Source: Prevotella sp. (GTDB lineage: Bacteria > Bacteroidota > Bacteroidia > Bacteroidales > Bacteroidaceae). Taken from it: 39,026 nucleotides of DNA. The notes beneath the pieces were generated by a model. The model did not search any database and was not told the DNA's origin. It saw nothing but the letters and a program-made list of their open reading frames with translations. Made by a program: the position numbers and the translations under genes. The DNA lies in assembly GCA_017428805.1 (NCBI GenBank), contig JAFRQC010000001.1, positions 1 through 39,026 on the forward strand, given 5' to 3'. Below, one piece after another: positions 8,351 to 17,115 of this stretch. How positions within the stretch are numbered: the first letter of the stretch is position 1; every line of letters starts with the position of its first letter.

Positions 8351-8968
8351 TCATATTTGAAATCTTTTTCTAATAAATGCAGCAATAATCTTCTCCGACT
8401 CCACCAGTCCCAACACGCTGGAATCTATGCAGAGGTCGTAACTCTCGGCAGCGCCCCACTTCTTACCCGTATAATAATTATAGTAGGCAGCGCGGTCAGA
8501 TTCCTTCTGTTCGATGAATTTCTTGGCGGCATCGTGGTCGAGGTGCTGTTTGTTCATGATCTGATCGATGCGATATTCCATCGAGGCGGTGATAAAGACA
8601 TTCACCGTATTGGGGAAGTCGCGCAGCACATAGTCGGCACAACGGCCTACAAACACACACGAGCCCTCCTTGGCAGCCTTCTGGATGGCGTCGCTCTGGA
8701 ACTGGAAAAGACTCTCCTGCGAGAAGTTCGTCTTATACATGCTGCCACCGCTGATGTGCGAGGTCTGTATATTGAACAGTCCCTTGAAGAAACCCTTCTT
8801 CTCATCGTTCTGTTCGAAGAACTTCTCACTGAACCCGCTCTCCTTAGCCGCCAGATTCATGATTTCCTTGTCGTAGTACTTCGCCTGAAAATCGAGCGCG
8901 AGCATTCTTCCGATATCGTGGCCCCCGCTTCCAAGCTGCCTTCCTACATTAATGATAATATGCTTCAT
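8351..8968 (-). CDS. Cytidylate kinase-like family protein
   Basis: A 205-residue protein of the cytidylate-kinase-like (AAK6) family of small P-loop nucleotide kinases. The P-loop-like GRQLGSGGHDIGRMLA starts near residue 8, followed by YYDKEIM and the mid-domain FVGRCADYVLRDFPNTVNVFI segment. The true CMP kinase Cmk is a different branch, so the substrate is uncertain. The ATG at 8968 overlaps the MATE stop codon as ATGA. Longer starts would reach back into MATE without added conservation. Confidence 0.85.
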   Translation of the reverse strand: MKHIIINVGRQLGSGGHDIGRMLALDFQAKYYDKEIMNLAAKESGFSEKFFEQNDEKKGFFKGLFNIQTSHISGGSMYKTNFSQESLFQFQSDAIQKAAKEGSCVFVGRCADYVLRDFPNTVNVFITASMEYRIDQIMNKQHLDHDAAKKFIEQKESDRAAYYNYYTGKKWGAAESYDLCIDSSVLGLVESEKIIAAFIRKRFQI

Positions 8969-10311
8969 GAGTGTTTGATTTTTTTCATATACCAAATCAG
9001 CATGGGGATCGTCATCGCAAACGATCCGAAATCACTGGCGGGCATCGCATACCACACACCATCCAGATCCCATAACAAGGGGAACACGTATGCCATCGGC
9101 AACAACAGGAAGAGTTGTCGCGAGAGCGAGAGGAAGATGCTCACCTTCACCTTTCCGATGCACTGGAAAAAGTTGGTGATGGTGGCCTGTGAACCTACGA
9201 CGAAGAACACCAGCATATCGAGCTTGATACCCTTTGCAGCGAGGTCAAGCAGCGTTGCATCTGTCGTAAAGATACGGGCTATCTGTCTTGGGAAGAGCAT
9301 CGAGAGCCCCCATCCCACCAACAGGATGGTCGTAGCACAGGCAATCGCCAGCCACAGACAGCGGAACATACGGTCGAATTTCACGGCACCGTAATTATAG
9401 CCCACTATCGGCTGCATACCCTGAGTGATACCGATGACGAACATGAAGAACACCATTACCACGGAGTTGGCTATCGAATAGGCACCCACGGCCATATCAC
9501 CGCCATAGCGCACAAATTGGTTGTTCATGAAGATCACGATAATGCAGCTGGTGGCATTCATCAGGAAGGGGGAGATGCCGATACTGATGATATTCCTCAC
9601 CAGCACACCTTTCAACTTATAGATGCCCCGTTTCAGGTGCAGCAGTTCCTTCGGATTAGAGAATATCCACATCTGCCAGCAGAGCGCCATCGACTGGGAA
9701 CTGATCGTAGCCAATGCCGCACCGCGGATGCCCCAACGGAACCACCACACGAAGGCGACTACCAACAAAACATTCATGCCCACCGTAAACAATGTGGCAT
9801 ACATCGCATGACGGGGTTTGCCTGCCGCTCGCAGCACTGCATTCATACCGAAGTACATGTGGGTGACCATATTGCCCAGCAGAATCACAATCATGAACTC
9901 ACGGGCATAAGGCAGTGTCACTTCCGAAGCACCGAAGAAAAGCAGGATCGGATCGAGGAACACCAGACTGACCAGCATAAACAGAAATCCGATGATCAGG
10001 TTCAGCGTCACCGTATTACCTAACAGATGCTCAGCCGTCTGATAGTCCTTCTGTCCCAGTTTCACACTGATACACGTCGAAGAACCCACACCCACCGCAG
10101 CACCAAAGGCTGCACTCAGGTTCATGAAGGGGAACGTGATGCCCAGACCCGCAATGGCTTCTGGACCCACAATCTGACCAATCATGGCACGGTCGATGAT
10201 GTTATAGAGACTCGAAGCCGTCATCGCGACAATAGCGGGCAGGGCATACTGCCAAAGCAGTTGTCCTACAGGCTTCTGTCCCAGTTCGAGTGCGGCTTGC
10301 TTGTTGTCCAT
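8965..10311 (-). CDS. MATE family multidrug/Na+ antiporter
   Basis: Multi-antimicrobial extrusion family transporter, 448 residues, about 12 hydrophobic segments in two six-helix halves. Family signatures include PVGQLLWQYALPAIVAMTASSL near the N-terminus and the corresponding second-half region with GITQGMQPIVGYNYGA. It should export cationic drugs or metabolites using a Na+ or H+ gradient. It is the first gene of the eight-gene minus-strand operon, behind a near-consensus promoter (10339-10370), and overlaps the kinase-like gene by 4 bp. Confidence 0.95.
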   Translation of the reverse strand: MDNKQAALELGQKPVGQLLWQYALPAIVAMTASSLYNIIDRAMIGQIVGPEAIAGLGITFPFMNLSAAFGAAVGVGSSTCISVKLGQKDYQTAEHLLGNTVTLNLIIGFLFMLVSLVFLDPILLFFGASEVTLPYAREFMIVILLGNMVTHMYFGMNAVLRAAGKPRHAMYATLFTVGMNVLLVVAFVWWFRWGIRGAALATISSQSMALCWQMWIFSNPKELLHLKRGIYKLKGVLVRNIISIGISPFLMNATSCIIVIFMNNQFVRYGGDMAVGAYSIANSVVMVFFMFVIGITQGMQPIVGYNYGAVKFDRMFRCLWLAIACATTILLVGWGLSMLFPRQIARIFTTDATLLDLAAKGIKLDMLVFFVVGSQATITNFFQCIGKVKVSIFLSLSRQLFLLLPMAYVFPLLWDLDGVWYAMPASDFGSFAMTIPMLIWYMKKIKHS

Positions 10312-10338
10312 ATCCTCATGTTACGTTCTAAAACGGTG

Positions 10339-10370
10339 CAAAGGTACGAATAAACATGCAAAATACCAAA
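10339..10370 (-). promoter_or_regulatory. Consensus promoter for the MATE-to-FemAB operon
   Basis: The complement of 10367-10370 is TTTG, then 20 nt, then TACCTTTG (complement of 10339-10346). The leader to the ATG at 10311 is about 25 nt. It is divergent from and close to the S8 protease promoter. Confidence 0.8.
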
Positions 10371-10384
10371 TAAATTTGGTTATT

Positions 10385-10416
10385 TTCGAACAATTCAAAA
10401 AAACTTTGTACCTTTG
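10385..10416 (+). promoter_or_regulatory. Promoter of the S8 protease gene, nearly leaderless
   Basis: TTCG at 10385-10388, 20 nt, TACCTTTG at 10409-10416. Only 8 nt separate the -7 element from the ATG at 10425, so the predicted 5' leader is about 4-5 nt. Confidence 0.65.
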
Positions 10417-10424
10417 CAGTCGCA

Positions 10425-11879
10425 ATGCATATTAACTGTCTATTCAAACTTATAACCTGCCTGTTGGTCGCCGTCATCTGTCAGATACCGTCCAACGTGA
10501 GTGCCAGTACCAGGAAGAAGTATCCCGGCGGGAAATGTTATATCTGGCGCTACACGTTGAAAGACAAGCAGGGTTCCCCCTACTCCCTCGAACATCCTGG
10601 CCGCTGGCTCTCTCATAAAGCCGTCGAACGCCGTAAGCGTCAGGGCATCAGCATCGATTCCACCGACTTACCCGTCAGTGCCAAATATCTGCGGCAGATA
10701 GAGAACAGTCTCAACCAACCCCAGCCGGGAGAGAAGCGTTCAAAGGCAGAATGGGTTATCGTCGGCACCAGCCGGTGGAACAACACCGTCCTCGTACGTT
10801 CCAACGACACCACCTTATTAAAACATCTGGCCACACTTGACTGCATCACCCAGTCCCAGTGTGTATGGACATCCCCCGATTCCATCGACCGTTACGTCAA
10901 ACATACCTATCACGAGACTTTCAACCCCTGGGACAGCATCAAAGGTGTGACCTACGGTAACGGCAAGGATCAGTTGGAGATGCTCCAGGGACAGCGTCTG
11001 CATAACATCGGACTCCGTGGTAAGGGAATGACCATCGCCGTGCTCGACGGAGGATTCCAGAATGTCAATGTCATCCCAGCTTTTATGCGGGGAAACATCA
11101 TCGGCACCAAGGACTTCGTCTATCCCAACAGTCCTTTCTTCTATCAGGAGACGGACCACGGCACGAAGGTGCTTTCTGCGATGGCTGCCAACATACCCAA
11201 TGTACTCATCGGCACTGCCCCTGAAGCTCGCTATTGGCTATTGCGATGCGAAGACCAACAGACGGAACAGCCCGTAGAAGAAGACTACTGGGCGATGGCA
11301 GCAGAATTTGCCGATTCCGCAGGTGTCGACATCATCAGTTCCAGTCTCGGCTACAACGACTACGATAGCGTCCCTGACTACTACCACCAGCGAGATCTCG
11401 ACGGGCAAACGGCACTCATCAGCCGCACGGCCTCGATGCTGGCAAAGAAAGGTATTATCCTCGTCAACTCGGCAGGAAACAGCGGCATGGGTCCGTGGAA
11501 GAAAATCTCATTCCCTGCCGATGCCAACGACATTCTCACCGTAGGCGCTGTAAATATGGTGAAGAAAAACGCCCCTTTCAGTGGCGTCGGTCCTACCCAG
11601 GATGGTCGTGTGAAGCCCGATGTCATGGCACTCGGTAGTCCGGCATCGCTCATCTCAGGCCGTGGCAGCATCATCAGGGACATGGGGACCTCGTTCTCCA
11701 CGCCATTAGTGGCGGGTCTTGTGGCCTGTCTGTGGCAGGCCCTACCAGAGAAGACGGCCTTGGAAATCATCGAACTGGTAAGACAGACTGGCAGCAATGC
11801 CAAAGATCCTGACAATATCTTCGGCTACGGCATCCCCAATTTCTGGCGAGCCTACATGATCGGAAAGGTGGAAAAGTGA
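10425..11879 (+). CDS. Secreted subtilisin-like (S8) serine protease
   Basis: A 484-residue S8 peptidase. An N-terminal signal peptide is visible (LFKLITCLLVAVICQI, cleavage near residues 25-27). Residues about 30-170 resemble the propeptide region of Bacteroidota S8 proteases (EHPGRWLSHKAVERRKRQGI). The catalytic triad is clear: Asp208 (AVLDGGF), His245 (DHGTKV) and Ser423 (GTSFSTP), with oxyanion Asn352 (SAGNSG). It ends right after the peptidase domain with no type IX sorting domain, so it is probably periplasmic or a processing protease. The 3' end runs into an F2 repeat, and the xseA start lies 12 bp downstream. Confidence 0.93.
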   Translation: MHINCLFKLITCLLVAVICQIPSNVSASTRKKYPGGKCYIWRYTLKDKQGSPYSLEHPGRWLSHKAVERRKRQGISIDSTDLPVSAKYLRQIENSLNQPQPGEKRSKAEWVIVGTSRWNNTVLVRSNDTTLLKHLATLDCITQSQCVWTSPDSIDRYVKHTYHETFNPWDSIKGVTYGNGKDQLEMLQGQRLHNIGLRGKGMTIAVLDGGFQNVNVIPAFMRGNIIGTKDFVYPNSPFFYQETDHGTKVLSAMAANIPNVLIGTAPEARYWLLRCEDQQTEQPVEEDYWAMAAEFADSAGVDIISSSLGYNDYDSVPDYYHQRDLDGQTALISRTASMLAKKGIILVNSAGNSGMGPWKKISFPADANDILTVGAVNMVKKNAPFSGVGPTQDGRVKPDVMALGSPASLISGRGSIIRDMGTSFSTPLVAGLVACLWQALPEKTALEIIELVRQTGSNAKDPDNIFGYGIPNFWRAYMIGKVEK

Positions 11880-11901
11880 AAAGGTAAAAAGGTGAAAAGT
11901 G
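11867..11901 (+). repeat. F2 tandem repeat (8-bp GTGAAAAG units)
   Basis: About four imperfect copies of GTGAAAAG spanning the last codons of the protease, the gap, and the start of xseA. The GTG start codon of xseA (11892) is one of the repeat units. Confidence 0.75.
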
Positions 11902-13211
11902 AGCAGCATGTAACCCTCTATGAGCTTAATCACCTGGTGAGCAAGGTAATTGAGAGCGAGATGCCCAGTGAATATTGGGTAGAGGCAGAACTGTCGGAAT
12001 GTCGCGAGTCTCGCGGTCACTGCTATATGGAACTCATTCAGAAGGACGAGCGCACCGCTACACCTATCGCCAAAGCCTCAGCCAAATGCTGGGCCAACAA
12101 GTGGATGCTCATCCGCCCTGACTTTGAGCGTACCACCGGACAACGGCTCCATGCCGGCATGAAGGTGTTGTTGAAAGTCTTTGCCCAGTTCCACGAGGCC
12201 TACGGCTTCTCATGGATCGTCACCGATATCGACCCTACCTACACCCTGGGTGGCATGGCCCGTAAACGTCAGGAAATTATCCGACAATTGAAAGAAGAAG
12301 GTGTCTTCGATTTACAGAAAGAACTGCAACTTCCGCTCTTCTGCCAGCGCATCGCCGTCATCTCCAGCGAAACAGCCGCAGGCTATGGGGATTTCTGCAA
12401 TCAGCTCGCCGACAATCCTTACGGTTTCCAGTTCCAGACCCGCCTCTTCCCTGCCTTCATGCAGGGCGAAGGTGTAGAGCAGAGTATCATCAATGCCCTC
12501 AACCGCATCTTCGACCTCACAAAGGGTCAGACCCCTTGTGAGGTATTTGACTGCGTCGTAATTATAAGAGGTGGTGGTGCCACGAGCGACATGAGTGGTT
12601 TCGACACCCTCGCCCTGGCAGAGAATGTCGCCAACTTCCCCTTGCCCATCATTACCGGCATCGGTCACGACCGCGACGAGAGTATCCTCGATATGGTCTC
12701 CCACATCCGGGTAAAGACCCCCACCGCCGCTGCAGCCCTGCTCATAGACCACCTGAAGACCGTGCTCGATGCCATCAACGACGCCCAAGAACAAATCGTA
12801 CGCTTAGCACTGCAGAAACTGACTTCTCATAAGTCACGGCTTTCCACCCTTGCCGAGATATTGCCCAGACTCTTCACCAACGTGAAAACCCGTCAGGAAG
12901 CCCGTCTTGACAGTCTCAACAGCCGCATGACAACCGCCATCAGACAAAGCATCATCACCCAACAGTCATTGATCAATGCCCTGGAAGTGAAAATGCAGAT
13001 TTTCCTCAACCGTCGTCTGATGGCTGAGCAGCATCGCCTGCAACTCATCGAGGAGAAAACCAAGAGTCTCGATCCTGCCCTGCTCCTCAAGCGCGGTTAC
13101 AGCATCACCCTGCACAACGGTAAGGCAGTACGCTCCCCCCAGCAACTACAATCCGGCGACGAGATCGAGACCAGATTAGAAAAAGGAACCATCAAATCCA
13201 TCATCAAATGA
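11892..13211 (+). CDS. xseA: Exodeoxyribonuclease VII large subunit
   Basis: XseA, catalytic subunit of exonuclease VII, which degrades single-stranded DNA from both ends. The 439-residue protein has an N-terminal OB-fold (ELNHLVSKVIESEMPSEYWVEAEL, then about to residue 110), the nuclease domain with VIRGGGATSDMSGFDTLALAENVANFPLPIITGIGHDRDESI (about 224-265), and a coiled-coil C-terminus with the final KRGYSIT motif. The only start giving the full OB-fold is GTG at 11892, embedded in an F2 repeat. Its end overlaps xseB by 4 bp (ATGA). Confidence 0.95.
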   Translation: MKSEQHVTLYELNHLVSKVIESEMPSEYWVEAELSECRESRGHCYMELIQKDERTATPIAKASAKCWANKWMLIRPDFERTTGQRLHAGMKVLLKVFAQFHEAYGFSWIVTDIDPTYTLGGMARKRQEIIRQLKEEGVFDLQKELQLPLFCQRIAVISSETAAGYGDFCNQLADNPYGFQFQTRLFPAFMQGEGVEQSIINALNRIFDLTKGQTPCEVFDCVVIIRGGGATSDMSGFDTLALAENVANFPLPIITGIGHDRDESILDMVSHIRVKTPTAAAALLIDHLKTVLDAINDAQEQIVRLALQKLTSHKSRLSTLAEILPRLFTNVKTRQEARLDSLNSRMTTAIRQSIITQQSLINALEVKMQIFLNRRLMAEQHRLQLIEEKTKSLDPALLLKRGYSITLHNGKAVRSPQQLQSGDEIETRLEKGTIKSIIK

Positions 13212-13396
13212 AAGAGATCAAATACGAAGCCGCCTTTGCGGAATTACAGTCCATCGTCAACAAGATGGAGAACGACGAACTCGACATCGATCAGCTGTCT
13301 GAACAGTTGAAGCGCGCCCAGGAACTCATCAAACTCTGCAAGGACAAACTGACCAAGACCGACGAGGAAATCAAGAAAATCCTTGCCGAAAAGTAA
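13208..13396 (+). CDS. xseB: Exodeoxyribonuclease VII small subunit
   Basis: XseB, 62 residues, a helical-hairpin protein that decorates the XseA coiled coil. The family start (YEAAFAELQSIVNKMENDELDIDQL) is clear, followed by the second helix EQLKRAQELIKLCKDKL. The ATGA overlap with xseA implies coupled translation, as in many bacteria. A new promoter follows immediately (13413-13444), so this ends the S8-xseAB unit. Confidence 0.95.
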   Translation: MKEIKYEAAFAELQSIVNKMENDELDIDQLSEQLKRAQELIKLCKDKLTKTDEEIKKILAEK

Positions 13397-13412
13397 GTTT
13401 TCGGCTAAAAAT

Positions 13413-13444
13413 GTTGTGAATGTGGCACGAAATGTGTACTTTTG
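13413..13444 (+). promoter_or_regulatory. Promoter for the aminotransferase gene
   Basis: GTTG at 13413-13416, 20 nt, TACTTTTG at 13437-13444. The leader to the ATG at 13480 is about 30 nt. Confidence 0.7.
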
Positions 13445-13479
13445 CAAGCAGAATCGAAACTTTAACAAATAAAAGAGAT

Positions 13480-14496
13480 ATGAAGAATTTAGATTGGGGT
13501 AGTCTGTCGTTCGGCTACATGAAGACCGACTACAATGTGCGTTGTTACTATCGCGATGGTAAATGGGGTGAAATCGAAGTTTGCTCCGACGAGTATCTGA
13601 ACCTCCACATGGCAGCCACCTGCCTGCACTACGGTCAGGAGGCATTCGAAGGTCTGAAGGCCTACCGTTGTCCCGACGGCAAGGTGCGTATCTTCCGTGT
13701 CGACGAGAATGCAGCCCGTCTGCAGAGCACCTGCCGTGGCATCATGATGCCTGAGGTCAGCACCGAGCTCTTCACGGAGATGGTGAAGAAGGTGGTGCGT
13801 CTGAACCAGGAGTGGATTCCCACCTACGAGAGCGGTGCCACCCTGTATATCCGTCCGCTGCTCATCGGTACCAGTGCCCAGGTGGGTGTGCATCCCTCGA
13901 AGGAGTACTGTTTCCTGATTTTCGTCACACCCGTAGGCCCGTACTTCAAGGGTGGTTTCGCAGCCAATCCTTATGTGATCATCCGCGACTACGACCGTTC
14001 GGCTCCCCTCGGCACAGGTAAATACAAGGTTGGTGGTAACTACGCCGCTTCCCTCTTCGCCAACAACCTGGCCCACGAGAAGGGTTATGCCTGCGAGTTC
14101 TACCTCGACGCCAAAGAGAAGAAATACATGGACGAGTGCGGTGCCGCCAACTTCTTCGGCATCAAGAACAACACCTATATCACCCCGAAGTCCAGCTCTA
14201 TCCTCCCCTCCATCACCAACAAGTCGTTGATGCAGGTGGCTGAGGATCTCGGCATGAAGGTGGAGCGTCGCCCCATCCCCGAAGAGGAACTCGAGACCTT
14301 CGAAGAGGCAGGTGCCTGCGGAACAGCCGCCGTCATCTCACCTATTTCATATATTGACGACCTCGACACCGGCAAGCGCTACAGCTTCGGCGAGAAGCCC
14401 GGTCCGATGTCTAAGAAACTCTTCGACACCCTCCGTGGCATCCAGTACGGTGAGATCGAGGACAAGCACGGCTGGACAACCGTCGTCATTGAATAA
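13480..14496 (+). CDS. ilvE: Branched-chain amino acid aminotransferase
   Basis: IlvE-type class IV PLP aminotransferase catalysing the last step of Leu, Ile and Val synthesis and the first step of their breakdown. At 338 residues it is of the longer type related to eukaryotic BCATs. Signatures: [15 protein letters not shown] (about 46-60), [16 protein letters not shown], the likely PLP-lysine region [13 protein letters not shown], the [10 protein letters not shown] block and the C-terminal [15 protein letters not shown]. The ATG at 13480 lies 35 nt after a -7 element; an upstream in-frame ATG at 13420 lies before the promoter and is rejected. It overlaps trmB by 1 bp (TAATG). Confidence 0.95.
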   Translation: MKNLDWGSLSFGYMKTDYNVRCYYRDGKWGEIEVCSDEYLNLHMAATCLHYGQEAFEGLKAYRCPDGKVRIFRVDENAARLQSTCRGIMMPEVSTELFTEMVKKVVRLNQEWIPTYESGATLYIRPLLIGTSAQVGVHPSKEYCFLIFVTPVGPYFKGGFAANPYVIIRDYDRSAPLGTGKYKVGGNYAASLFANNLAHEKGYACEFYLDAKEKKYMDECGAANFFGIKNNTYITPKSSSILPSITNKSLMQVAEDLGMKVERRPIPEEELETFEEAGACGTAAVISPISYIDDLDTGKRYSFGEKPGPMSKKLFDTLRGIQYGEIEDKHGWTTVVIE

Positions 14497-15272
14497 TGGG
14501 CAAAGGCAAGCTGGCGAAATTCGCCGACATGGATACCTATGAGAACGTGTTCCAATACCCCTTTTCGGTAGTGGAACATGTTCCCTTTGAGATGAAGGGA
14601 CACTGGCGGGAGCAGTATTTTCATAACGACCACCCCATTGTCCTCGAACTCGGCTGTGGCAAGGGCGAATACACTGTGGAACTGGCCAAGCTTTACCCTG
14701 ACATTAACTTCATCGGCGTCGATATCAAAGGTGCCCGTATGTGGACTGGCGCCACGCAGGCCCTCCACGAAGGACTGAAGAACGTCGCCTTCCTCCGCAC
14801 GAACATCGAGATTATCGAGCGGTTCTTCTCCGAAGACGAAGTACAGGAGATCTGGCTCACCTTCTCCGACCCCCAGATGAAGAATCCCCGCAAGCGTCTC
14901 ACCTCCACCTACTTTATGGAGCGTTATCGCAAGTTCCTCGTTGACGGTGGCATCATCCACCTGAAGACCGACTCGAACTTCCTCTTCACCTACACCACCT
15001 ACATGGTGGAACACAACCATCTGCCCATCGAGTACAGAACTGAAGATTTGTATGGTAATCATAACTCTCAATTTTCAATTCTCAATTCTCAATTACTCAC
15101 CATCCAGACCTACTACGAATCCATGTGGATTGCCCGTGGTCTGAACATCAAATACATGAAATGGCGCCTGCCCCGCACGGGCACCCTCTCAGAACCTGAC
15201 GTCGAGATCGAACTCGACGACTACCGCTCTTATCACCGCACCAAGCGGAGTTCCCTTGACAAAGCGAAATAA
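14496..15272 (+). CDS. trmB: tRNA (guanine-46-N7)-methyltransferase
   Basis: TrmB, SAM-dependent enzyme forming m7G46 in the tRNA variable loop. The 258-residue protein shows the SAM motif [15 protein letters not shown] (about 50-64), [13 protein letters not shown], the [17 protein letters not shown] block (about 126-142) and [11 protein letters not shown]. After DLYGNH a stretch of four heptamers (15067-15094) encodes [10 protein letters not shown] at about residues 191-200, between two conserved segments. The flanking [20 protein letters not shown] is normal, so the enzyme is probably active. The start overlaps the ilvE stop. Confidence 0.95.
   Translation: MGKGKLAKFADMDTYENVFQYPFSVVEHVPFEMKGHWREQYFHNDHPIVLELGCGKGEYTVELAKLYPDINFIGVDIKGARMWTGATQALHEGLKNVAFLRTNIEIIERFFSEDEVQEIWLTFSDPQMKNPRKRLTSTYFMERYRKFLVDGGIIHLKTDSNFLFTYTTYMVEHNHLPIEYRTEDLYGNHNSQFSILNSQLLTIQTYYESMWIARGLNIKYMKWRLPRTGTLSEPDVEIELDDYRSYHRTKRSSLDKAK
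15067..15094 (+). repeat. In-frame heptamer repeat (CTCAATT x4) inside trmB
   Basis: Four tandem 7-bp units (CTCAATT, TTCAATT, CTCAATT, CTCAATT) within the reading frame of a conserved enzyme. The repeat encodes about 9-10 residues at a surface loop before the last conserved helix. Confidence 0.85.
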
Positions 15273-15428
15273 AGGTGAAAAGGTGAAAAAGTGAAAGAGT
15301 GAAAGAGTGAAAAGGGAAAAAAACAATCATTAAATAATTTAGAATATGGCAAACAAATGTTTTATTAAAAAGGCAAAAGGCATGGTGATAGGTGTTTCAC
15401 TTATTCACCTTCTCACCTTTTCACCTTT
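15271..15428 (+). repeat. F2 inverted repeat enclosing the LRR gene start
   Basis: The left arm (15271-15315) is five or more 8-bp GTGAAAAG-type units. The right arm (15394-15428) is their reverse complement, pairing over roughly 30 of 35 positions. The loop contains the start codon of the LRR gene (15346), and the right arm encodes the hydrophobic core of its signal peptide. Confidence 0.75.
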
Positions 15429-17115
15429 AACTGCTTCCGCACAAGTATCAAAGAATGTGACGGTGGATGCCGTCGGAAAACTCTCTGAACAAATCGGAAA
15501 CGACGAAAAGTTCAAGATCTCTGAACTGAAGGTCAGCGGTCCGCTCAATGCCGCCGACATCAAACTCTTACAGCAGATTGTCAACCGCACCAAGGCCAAC
15601 GAGAAGAAAGGCGAATGTGTCGTGACCAGCGTGGACATCTCCGAAGCCGTCTTCACCGAGGGCAAGACGCCCGTACCTACGAATACCCTTCCCAACGGTC
15701 TCTTCCAAGGAGCCGGCAAACTTACGAAGGTGGTTCTTCCCGCAGGCATCACCAGCCTCGGCAAGAGTTGCTTCGAAGACTGCTCATCGCTCACCTCAGT
15801 CCAGATTCCTGAGAGCGTGACCATCCTCGACGACGAGACATTCAAGGACTGCGAGAACCTGACCTCCGTCACCATCCCGCAGAGTGTCACGAAGCTCGGC
15901 GATGAAGTCTTCGAGAGCTGCAAGGCCCTCACCGAGATTGAGATTCCCGAGGGTGTGAAGACCATCGGCAAGCAGGCCTTCAACGGTTGCAAGTCACTCA
16001 ACAACATCAATATCAAGGCGAAGATCGACAAGATCGACAACACTGCCTTCAAGGACTGTGAGAGCCTCAGCGCCATCACCCTCCCAGAGAGTGTGAAGTC
16101 TATCGGCACCGATGCCTTCCGCGACTGTAAGAACCTCGCCAACGTCGAGCTTCCCGAGGACTGCAAGGAAATCGGCAACTCTGCTTTCGAAGACTGCCAG
16201 AGCCTGGCGAAAATCGACCTGACAAAGGTGGAGAAGATGGGCAGCAATGCCTTTGAGGAATGTAAGAGCCTCCAGGCTGTCAACTTCGACAAGTTGTCGA
16301 AGCTCGGCAGCGGTGTCTTCAAGAACTGCGTTGCTCTCAAAATTGTCACCATCGAGGGCGGTCTCGACGAGATCGGTTCCGACACCTTCCAGGGCTGCAC
16401 CAGTCTGGATTCTATCTCTCTGCCTGCCACGGTGAAGACCATCGGCAACAGTGCCTTCGAGAAGTGCCAGAGCTTAGGGCAGATCGACCTCCCCTCAGCC
16501 TTGACGAAGATCGGATCCAGTGCCTTTCTGGAATGTACCTCCCTCCGTCAGATGATTGTCCCCACTATGGTGAAGTCCATCGGCAGCAGTGCCTTCGAGG
16601 GCTGCGTCATGCTCGACAGCGTAGCCATCAACGGCATGATTACAGAGGTTGACAGCAAGACATTCTACCGCTGCAACGCCCTGCGCCGCATCACACTGCC
16701 AAACTCGATAAAGAAGATCGACACCAAGGCCTTCCAGGAGTGTACCAGCCTGCAGGGCATCGACCTGCCCGTCAGTCTGACCAGCATCGGCGACGATGCC
16801 TTCGAGAAGTGCAGCTCGCTGCAGAGCATCAAGCTGCCCGTAGCCGTCACCAGCATCGGCAGCGACGCCTTCATGGAGTGTACCATGCTCACTAAGGTAG
16901 AACTATCCACGGCCCTGAAGAAGATCGGCGGCTCGGCTTTCGCCAAGTGTCCGTCGCTCAAGGAAGTGATCCTCAACTCCCCTGCTCCCCCCTCCATCTC
17001 CAAGAGCACCTTCAAGGGTTGCATGCCCGCTTACATCATCCCGCGTGGCAGTCTGTCCGTCTATATCGCCAATAAGGACTGGAAGCACATCACTGGCTAT
17101 CGGGAAAAGTTATGA
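15346..17115 (+). CDS. BspA-like leucine-rich repeat (LRR_5) protein
   Basis: A 589-residue exported protein made almost entirely of BspA/TpLRR-type repeats of about 23 residues (I..GAF..C.SL..I.LP..V). Roughly 18 repeats run from about residue 115 to 570, with recurring 'SAFEKCQSL' and 'LPESVKSIG' forms. An N-terminal signal peptide ends at TASA-QVS (about residue 33). BspA proteins of oral Bacteroidota bind fibronectin or other bacteria. No C-terminal sorting domain is visible, so location (periplasm or outer surface) is open. It overlaps the mrp gene by 4 bp (ATGA), an odd pairing with a cytosolic Fe-S carrier. Confidence 0.9.
   Translation: MANKCFIKKAKGMVIGVSLIHLLTFSPLTASAQVSKNVTVDAVGKLSEQIGNDEKFKISELKVSGPLNAADIKLLQQIVNRTKANEKKGECVVTSVDISEAVFTEGKTPVPTNTLPNGLFQGAGKLTKVVLPAGITSLGKSCFEDCSSLTSVQIPESVTILDDETFKDCENLTSVTIPQSVTKLGDEVFESCKALTEIEIPEGVKTIGKQAFNGCKSLNNINIKAKIDKIDNTAFKDCESLSAITLPESVKSIGTDAFRDCKNLANVELPEDCKEIGNSAFEDCQSLAKIDLTKVEKMGSNAFEECKSLQAVNFDKLSKLGSGVFKNCVALKIVTIEGGLDEIGSDTFQGCTSLDSISLPATVKTIGNSAFEKCQSLGQIDLPSALTKIGSSAFLECTSLRQMIVPTMVKSIGSSAFEGCVMLDSVAINGMITEVDSKTFYRCNALRRITLPNSIKKIDTKAFQECTSLQGIDLPVSLTSIGDDAFEKCSSLQSIKLPVAVTSIGSDAFMECTMLTKVELSTALKKIGGSAFAKCPSLKEVILNSPAPPSISKSTFKGCMPAYIIPRGSLSVYIANKDWKHITGYREKL

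Noticed and set aside
8255..9394. A 379-residue plus-strand ORF
   Set aside because: It is antisense to the cytidylate-kinase-like and MATE genes, has no family similarity, and crosses their junction.
13420..13479. An earlier ATG for the branched-chain aminotransferase
   Set aside because: It lies upstream of the -7 element at 13437-13444, and the added residues are not part of the conserved protein.
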